Below, in pieces: positions 60,226 through 64,000 of a stretch of DNA of 64,000 bases. Under the pieces are notes generated by a model that was given only the letters and a program-made list of their open reading frames with translations, had not been told where the DNA came from and searched no databases. Source of the DNA: Halobacillus locisalis (GTDB taxonomy: Bacteria > Bacillota > Bacilli > Bacillales > Halobacillaceae); assembly GCF_013694105.1 (NCBI RefSeq), contig NZ_JACEFG010000004.1, positions 124,001-188,000 on the forward strand, written 5' to 3'. The position numbers and the translations under genes are program-made. The first letter of the stretch is position 1, and the number at the start of each line of letters is the position of its first letter.

Positions 60226-60371
60226 TGGGATGCTGCAGCCCGAATAGCCACGAACAGGTCAAGGAACAAGAAGAGAAAGTGAATGAGAACGATAAACCTA
60301 CCGTACCTGTTTGGGTGAAGATTGTCAGTGCCACACTTGTCATTACGGCGATCAGCTTTCAAATTTGGTAA
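60225..60371 (+). CDS. CstA-coupled small membrane protein, 48 aa
   Basis: A 48-aa frame whose ATG shares one base with the cstA stop (TAATG), so it is translationally coupled. The sequence opens MGCCSPNSHEQ, has a charged, acidic middle with EQEEKVNENDK, and ends with a single hydrophobic helix VPVWVKIVSATLVITAISFQ. In enterobacteria cstA-like genes are followed by ybdD/yjiX, a small protein with a different sequence; this protein could be the Gram-positive counterpart. The twin Cys near the N-terminus may bind metal or be acylated. A terminator follows directly, which supports it as the last gene of the transcript. Confidence 0.6.
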   Translation: MGCCSPNSHEQVKEQEEKVNENDKPTVPVWVKIVSATLVITAISFQIW

Positions 60372-60372
60372 T

Positions 60373-60414
60373 CGAAGCGTCTACCCTCTATCTTTGGAGG
60401 GAGGCGTTTTTTAT
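60373..60414 (+). terminator. Terminator of the cstA operon
   Basis: Stem AAGCGTCT(A)CCCTC pairing with GAGGGAGGCGTTT (one bulge and two wobbles), then T6. Confidence 0.7.
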
Positions 60415-60466
60415 TGATAATCGATAAATAAAGGAATATAATGGAATGATAAAAGGAGGTTATATA

Positions 60467-60943
60467 ATGAGAAAAACAACGATTTTGTCTTTAAAAATCT
60501 CGCTGGTTCTAATCGGTTTAGTCATTATGATTCTTTCGATTTTTGTGTTACCTTCATTGGCTGACTCCGTTGTCCAAGTGGGACCGGAATTCTCGTACCT
60601 CAAGGCCCCCGTGTTTCTCGGCATTTATATCACGAACATTCCATTTTTCTACGCGTTGTTCCAGGCTTTTCAACTTCTACGATACATTGAACAAAAACAA
60701 GCATTCTCGAGTGTAACCGTGCTGGCATTGAAGAAAATCAAGTGGTGTGCATACGCGATTCTCAGTCTATATATAGTTGGAAGTACCTTTCTCATGAGTC
60801 ATAGTGCCTTTCATCCTTCATTATGGGTTATAGGTGGAGCGATCATGTTTGCTTCTGTGGTCATTGCTGTTTTTGTTCAACTACTACAAGGTTTACTAAA
60901 CAATGCAATGGAAATCAAAGAAGAGAATGAACTTACAGTTTGA
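60467..60943 (+). CDS. DUF2975 membrane protein
   Basis: A 158-aa protein with four hydrophobic helices. The stretches PSLADSVVQVGPEFSYLKAPVFLGIYITNIPFFYALFQAFQLLRYIEQKQAFS and VLALKKIKWCAYAI match the DUF2975 family. ATG at 60467 lies six bases after AAAAGGAGG. The family is nearly always paired with a small XRE regulator, as here (stop to next ATG 9 bases), but its function is unknown. Confidence 0.87.
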   Translation: MRKTTILSLKISLVLIGLVIMILSIFVLPSLADSVVQVGPEFSYLKAPVFLGIYITNIPFFYALFQAFQLLRYIEQKQAFSSVTVLALKKIKWCAYAILSLYIVGSTFLMSHSAFHPSLWVIGGAIMFASVVIAVFVQLLQGLLNNAMEIKEENELTV

Positions 60944-60952
60944 GGTGAAACT

Positions 60953-61156
60953 ATGGCAATCGTAGTGAATATAGATGTGATGTTGGCAGAAAGGCAGATG
61001 AGTGTCACCGAGCTTTCAGAGAAAGTAGGCATTACGATGTCGAATTTGTCGATTTTGAAAAATGGAAAAGCAAAAGCTGTCCGCTTTTCGACCTTAGAGG
61101 CAATCTGTCAGGCGCTTGATTGCCAGCCTGGTGACATACTTGAATATAAGGAATGA
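60953..61156 (+). CDS. Small XRE/Cro-CI type regulator (YozG-like)
   Basis: A 67-aa helix-turn-helix protein. MAIVVNIDVMLAERQMSVTELSEKVGIT, then NLSILKNGKAKAVRFSTLEAICQALDCQPGDILEY, is the standard form of the HTH_26 group that accompanies DUF2975 proteins. GAGGTGAAACT precedes ATG. Probably regulates its own operon with the membrane protein as a possible sensor. Confidence 0.9.
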   Translation: MAIVVNIDVMLAERQMSVTELSEKVGITMSNLSILKNGKAKAVRFSTLEAICQALDCQPGDILEYKE

Positions 61157-61251
61157 GGCGAACGGTCACATCGTGTACCCCCATATTCTGAAAGATGAAG
61201 CATAGCTTCATCCAAGAACGGGTATGAGGACAAAAGGGAAGGAGTGATCTG

Positions 61252-61527
61252 ATGAGTGATATTCAGTATTCAGAAGGACTTTTCTATATTGGTGATAAGA
61301 ATGATCCAAGTGCTCATTTAGCGTTCGAAGAGGAGAATGACGTGATGCAAATCATGAGCACGGTCGTCGCACCTGAAGAACGAGAGCAAGGACTAGGTAC
61401 AGAATTGATCGACCATGCTGTGAACTATGCAAGAAAACATAAATTGGAGATCGACCCGGTATGCTCATTCGCCCATGAAGTGATAAAGGAAACACCAGAG
61501 TATCATGTCGTTTGGAAACAGAAGTAG
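61252..61527 (+). CDS. GNAT-like N-acetyltransferase (YjdJ-type, short)
   Basis: A 91-aa protein of the short GNAT group (Acetyltransf_CG). HLAFEEENDVMQIMSTVVAPEEREQGLGTELIDHAVNYARKHKLEIDPVCSFAHEVI shows the acetyl-CoA loop R-E-Q-G-L-G and the Cys-Ser-(Phe/Tyr)-(Ala/Val) ending. The protein is about half the size of standard GNATs, as is usual for this subgroup. AAGGAGTGATCTG precedes ATG. Substrate unknown. Confidence 0.85.
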   Translation: MSDIQYSEGLFYIGDKNDPSAHLAFEEENDVMQIMSTVVAPEEREQGLGTELIDHAVNYARKHKLEIDPVCSFAHEVIKETPEYHVVWKQK

Positions 61528-61542
61528 GGAGGCGACGTTCTC

Positions 61543-62013
61543 ATGATCACGATTCGTGAACCAATAGAAAAGGATCTCATGCACTTTACACGGTATGCCA
61601 TCGAGTATTTTCGTTTAGTATATAACGATCGGTCATCAGAACAACCTTTGAACGACTTATTGCGGGAAAGGAAGTTCTGGGCTGCTGATCAGTTGTTCGC
61701 AAACGATGACTATCAAAGACTTCTCATTGCGGAGCGCGAAGGAGAAGTGATCGGGTATATTTTAGGTACGATCGAAAACAAAGAAGAGGGTCCGCGACTC
61801 GGCTGTGTCCAAGAAATCTTTGTCGATGAATTTTATCGTAGAGAAGGTATTGGCACCTTAATGTGTCAAGGTTTGATGGAGTGGATGCAACAACAGGACG
61901 TCTCCGGAATCAGGTTGAACTTGCTTTCAGGGTATCCACGAGCTGAAGAATTCTTCCAACAAATCGGTTTTATTCCGATGAAGACCTTATATAAATGGAG
62001 TCCTCAAGATTGA
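61543..62013 (+). CDS. GNAT family N-acetyltransferase
   Basis: A 156-aa GNAT protein. The beta4-alpha3 motif GCVQEIFVDEFYRREGIGTLMCQGLMEWMQQ and the ending NLLSGYPRAEEFFQQIGFIPMKTLYKW are clear. GGGAGGCGACGTTCTC precedes ATG, and the gap to the preceding GNAT gene is 15 bases, so the two are co-transcribed. Substrate unknown. Confidence 0.87.
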   Translation: MITIREPIEKDLMHFTRYAIEYFRLVYNDRSSEQPLNDLLRERKFWAADQLFANDDYQRLLIAEREGEVIGYILGTIENKEEGPRLGCVQEIFVDEFYRREGIGTLMCQGLMEWMQQQDVSGIRLNLLSGYPRAEEFFQQIGFIPMKTLYKWSPQD

Positions 62014-62077
62014 TACATGGATTGGTTTCTTATGAATAAATGTAAAGATAGTCGTTTAAATGAAGGGGGATCTATTC

Positions 62078-62956
62078 GTGAAGAAAGCGATGCTCATTGT
62101 AAACCCTTCTTCTGGTAAAGAAGAAGCTTTAGATTATGTAGAAGAAATCGAATCGATTCTACAAGAAAAGAATTATGACGTAGACGTTGCCCAAACAGAA
62201 AAGGAACTGGATGCGACAAAATATTGTCAGGACGCTTGTAAAAATGAGTTTGACCTCGTCGTATCCTTAGGTGGGGACGGCACGTTGAATGAGACGATCA
62301 ACGGAATGGTCGACCAGGAGCACCGACCATTGCTTGGAATCGTTCCATTAGGGACGGTCAACGATTTTGCGAGGGCTTTGAATATTCCCCTCGATCCATC
62401 AGAGGCCATCAATGTTCTTCGTTCGGATAAGAGGAACCATGTGGATATCGGCCGCTTCAATAATCGTTATTTCATCAATATAGTCGCGGTGGGAGCCGTT
62501 GCAGAGGCGACTTACGAGGTTTCACCAGAACAGAAGACAAAATTCGGACCTCTAGCTTATGTGATGGAGGGGTTCAAAACCCTCACGTCCAAAAGGAGTT
62601 ATCCTCTTAAGATTGAACATGATGATGGCGTCTGGGAGGGGGAGTCTTTTCTATTCCTCGCCGCATTGACGAACTCTACTGCCGGTTTTGAAAAGTTATC
62701 ACCCGAAGCGGAAGTGAACGATGGTGTCGTACACGGATACATTATCAAGAATGTAAACATGGTACGGTTAGCATCCATTCTCACCTCGATCCTGCGAGGA
62801 CAATTGAAGAATGAAGAAGACGTCGAATACTTTACAACTTCACGCCTTCGCGTAACGTCATCTGAATCGCTGATCTCCAATGTAGATGGGGAAGAGGGAG
62901 ATGAACTACCGATCTCCGTTGAAGTCATGCCTTCACATATTCAAGTAATCGTTTAA
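62078..62956 (+). CDS. Diacylglycerol/lipid kinase family protein (YegS/BmrU-like)
   Basis: A 292-aa kinase of the DAGK_cat fold. The opening AMLIVNPSSGKEEA, the nucleotide motif LVVSLGGDGTLNETINGM and LGIVPLGTVNDFARAL are diagnostic; DGVVHGYIIK and the Asp in NVDGEEGD complete the site. It phosphorylates a membrane lipid such as diacylglycerol or a related lipid. GTG at 62078 lies 8 bases after GGGGGAT. Monocistronic. Confidence 0.92.
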   Translation: MKKAMLIVNPSSGKEEALDYVEEIESILQEKNYDVDVAQTEKELDATKYCQDACKNEFDLVVSLGGDGTLNETINGMVDQEHRPLLGIVPLGTVNDFARALNIPLDPSEAINVLRSDKRNHVDIGRFNNRYFINIVAVGAVAEATYEVSPEQKTKFGPLAYVMEGFKTLTSKRSYPLKIEHDDGVWEGESFLFLAALTNSTAGFEKLSPEAEVNDGVVHGYIIKNVNMVRLASILTSILRGQLKNEEDVEYFTTSRLRVTSSESLISNVDGEEGDELPISVEVMPSHIQVIV

Positions 62957-62968
62957 TAAGTCAACGAA

Positions 62969-63006
62969 AAAGGAGGGGAAGACACCTATGGTCTTTCCCT
63001 TCTTTC
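62969..63006 (+). terminator. Terminator of the lipid kinase gene
   Basis: Stem AAGGAGGGGAAGAC / GTCTTTCCCTTCTTT (one mismatch), loop ACCTATG, pyrimidine-rich tail. Confidence 0.65.
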
Positions 63007-63027
63007 TGTCTGGATTAAGGGGAGAAT

Positions 63028-63056
63028 ATAAAAAACGTCCAGGGTGCTGGACGTTT
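63028..63056 (-). terminator. Terminator of the 66-aa membrane protein gene
   Basis: Ten-base perfect stem AAACGTCCAG / CTGGACGTTT followed on the minus strand by a T run. Confidence 0.85.
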
Positions 63057-63067
63057 GAGATGGAATG

Positions 63068-63268
63068 CTAATGTTTATTAAATATACTTAGGAAACCGAA
63101 GATGATCAGGACTAATGAGAAGAACGCCATTGCGACGACCCCGACATAAAAGAATAACGATCCAAGAAAGTCCCCTAATCCTTGTTCAGATAAAAAGATG
63201 AGTGCGTATCCGGCTATGATTGCGGCCAAGTATAGAAATGCGTTTTTGTCATACTTGAAGTTCACCAT
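63068..63268 (-). CDS. Small membrane protein, 66 aa
   Basis: A 66-aa protein with two hydrophobic helices (about 10-27 and 33-62) separated by SEQGLGDF, ending FNKH. AAAGGAGGTGAAATC before ATG is a near-ideal ribosome site, and a terminator follows, so the gene is real. I know no family. A palindrome AGGTATG-TTATT-CATACCT sits just before the ribosome site, and a minus-strand terminator with a probable leader RNA lies further upstream. Confidence 0.7.
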   Translation of the reverse strand: MVNFKYDKNAFLYLAAIIAGYALIFLSEQGLGDFLGSLFFYVGVVAMAFFSLVLIIFGFLSIFNKH

Positions 63269-63325
63269 GATTTCACCTCCTTTACTTTAAGGTATGAATA
63301 ACATACCTCGAAAAGAAGAGGGTGA

Positions 63326-63361
63326 AATAAAAAAACCTCTTTGGAACCTTGTCCAAAAAGG
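63326..63361 (-). terminator. Terminator upstream of the 66-aa gene
   Basis: Stem CCTTTTTGGA(C) / TTCCAAAGAGG with loop CAAGG, followed on the minus strand by T7. It ends the putative leader RNA about 60 bases before the gene. Confidence 0.7.
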
Positions 63362-63548
63362 CTTATCGTCCTAAATCTTTCCATTGGGGGAAGACAGGAA
63401 GATAAAATCTACAGGGTTTATTTCTCCGGCGAGGAAAAATAAGGGTGATTTGACATAGAGACAAAAGAGACATTGACCACTTTGCGTTAAAAAACGGTTG
63501 ACTAGACCGGATCAGGTTAAAATCAATATGACGTAACCTCTTTTGCTG
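63330..63548 (-). ncRNA. Candidate structured leader RNA or small RNA
   Basis: An extended -10 promoter (TGATATAAT on the minus strand, at 63555-63563) would start a transcript near 63548 that runs about 218 bases to the terminator at 63326-63361. The region has no reading frame but several local stems, among them AGGTTA/TAACCT, CGGT/ACCG and TTATTTTTCC/GGAGAAATAA. It does not match any riboswitch consensus I can recall. Confidence 0.4.
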
Positions 63549-63554
63549 TTATCA

Positions 63555-63563
63555 ATTATATCA
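63555..63563 (-). promoter_or_regulatory. Extended -10 promoter of the putative leader RNA
   Basis: TGATATAAT (TGn plus perfect TATAAT) on the minus strand; the -35 at 17 bases is poor, as is tolerated with an extended -10. Confidence 0.55.
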
Positions 63564-63676
63564 TCGTGATCCTTTTCTCGCTTTGGGAAAATTAGTGACC
63601 GAAAGGGCAAATGAATGAGGGTTTTTGAGAAAAGTTTTCTCAAGTTTTGTTGTTTGTTGGAAAAAATAAGGGTGGA

Positions 63677-63705
63677 TTGTCGTAATTAAAGAGATGGTGT
63701 AAAAT
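63677..63705 (+). promoter_or_regulatory. Sigma-A promoter of the lytic transglycosylase gene
   Basis: TTGTCG, a 17-base spacer and TAAAAT, 32 bases before the start codon. Confidence 0.6.
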
Positions 63706-63737
63706 TGTGTTATTAAAGCTTAAACGGGGTGGATGGA

Positions 63738-64000
63738 ATGGATTTGAATAAGTTACAGCACTTGATTCAAATGCAGACAATGTCAATTTTCGGCGGATCG
63801 ACGGATAAGGGCTTTTCTAGTGGCGTCCGTGATTTAGCCTTTCAGAGTATGTTAGAAGCGGCGATGACACAGCAAACTCAACAATCGAAGTCACCAAATT
63901 CACCGGGTCTGACAAGCGTACAAGCCTTTCAATCGCAACCCATACATACAAGGCTGAGCGAACAAGTGCAGGCACCGAAGGTAGAAGTTCAAGATCGAAA
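63738..64000 (+). CDS. Probable lytic transglycosylase, 5' part (cut by window end)
   Basis: The visible 87 residues start MDLNKLQHLIQMQTMSIFGG and continue with a Ser/Gly region, LAFQSMLEAAMTQQTQQSK and a Pro/Gln/Ser-rich linker. This N-terminal pattern resembles the region before the SLT domain in Bacillus YjbJ/CwlQ-type enzymes, which cut peptidoglycan. The catalytic domain lies outside the window, so the assignment is by resemblance only. GGGGTGG lies just before ATG. Confidence 0.5.
   Translation, partial: MDLNKLQHLIQMQTMSIFGGSTDKGFSSGVRDLAFQSMLEAAMTQQTQQSKSPNSPGLTSVQAFQSQPIHTRLSEQVQAPKVEVQDR

Noticed and set aside
62988-63071. 27-codon ORF starting MVFPFF after AGGAGGGG downstream of the lipid kinase gene
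   Set aside because: The apparent ribosome site and start are the two arms and loop of the kinase terminator, and the frame runs through a second terminator.
1-64000. CRISPR arrays, tRNA or rRNA genes, transposases, phage genes
   Set aside because: I looked for regular 25-40 bp repeats with spacers, tRNA-like T-loops, rRNA phrases and DDE or recombinase motifs and saw none. The only regular array has a 21-bp period without unique spacers.

Overview
The window reads as a chromosomal segment of a moderately halophilic, low-GC Bacillaceae bacterium close to Halobacillus or Pontibacillus. This is inferred, not proven. The grounds are strong AGGAGG-type ribosome sites with many GTG/TTG starts, acidic proteins, cre, GlnR/TnrA and SAM/cobalamin riboswitch regulation of Bacillus type, a Bacillus-type stand-alone nitric oxide synthase, a LOV-STAS photoreceptor and a CrtN-like carotenoid desaturase. 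I see no rRNA, tRNA, CRISPR, transposase or phage gene. The text is mostly core and niche metabolism, with several families of short non-coding repeats in the gaps.

Layout. 1-4.4 kb: small membrane protein, YeiH-type exporter divergent from its LysR regulator, nucleotidyltransferase, LOV-STAS photoreceptor. 4.5-12.3 kb: acyl-CoA dehydrogenase, repeat-filled gap, DJ-1/PfpI protein, DoxX protein, DUF1002 protein, SCO protein, hydrolase, unknown anchored protein and an unlisted 54-aa gene. 12.4-15.3 kb: PAS-GAF-GGDEF-EAL protein and a Nudix hydrolase. 15.3-23.2 kb: sulfur block with a PLP transsulfuration enzyme, a SAM riboswitch, an O-acetylhomoserine sulfhydrylase fused to a CoA-binding domain, and an SsuABC-like transporter operon ending in an acyl-CoA synthetase. 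23.5-31.3 kb: dicarboxylate symporter under a cre site, small membrane proteins, an ICMT-like methyltransferase next to a CrtN-like desaturase, a Na/Ca exchanger and an MMPL transporter. 31.8-37.5 kb: uracil-DNA glycosylase-like protein, ECF sigma/anti-sigma pair, YndJ, glnK-amtB under a GlnR/TnrA box. 37.6-41.2 kb: class I ribonucleotide reductase behind a cobalamin riboswitch.

41.4-51 kb: methyltransferase, lipase-like hydrolase, general stress flavin-fold protein, metal efflux CDF, a PadR-HAAS-DUF4173 operon with an elaborate operator, DUF2254 protein, ElaA-like acetyltransferase, aldehyde dehydrogenase. 51.2-56 kb: an MtnE-like aminotransferase and MtnU-like amidase on the minus strand, separated by plus-strand CoA-disulfide reductase and nitric oxide synthase, with a 21-bp-period tandem repeat array between nos and the amidase. 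56-60.4 kb: LytS/LytT-type two-component system followed by a CstA-family (pyruvate/peptide) transporter with a perfect cre site and a translationally coupled 48-aa protein. 60.4-64 kb: DUF2975/XRE pair, two acetyltransferases, lipid kinase, a small membrane protein with a possible structured leader RNA, and the 5' end of a probable lytic transglycosylase.

Working together: the sulfur genes connect sulfonate-type uptake with direct sulfhydrylation to homocysteine and methionine under SAM control; the reductase is switched by B12; nitrogen uptake is under GlnR/TnrA; carbon uptake genes (dctA-like, cstA) carry cre sites. The most interesting unexplained signals are the 63.3-63.55 kb minus-strand leader, the 21-bp array, the CstA-coupled microprotein, the fused sulfhydrylase and the PadR double operator. 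All functions rest on my reading of motifs and family resemblance; no database search was run.
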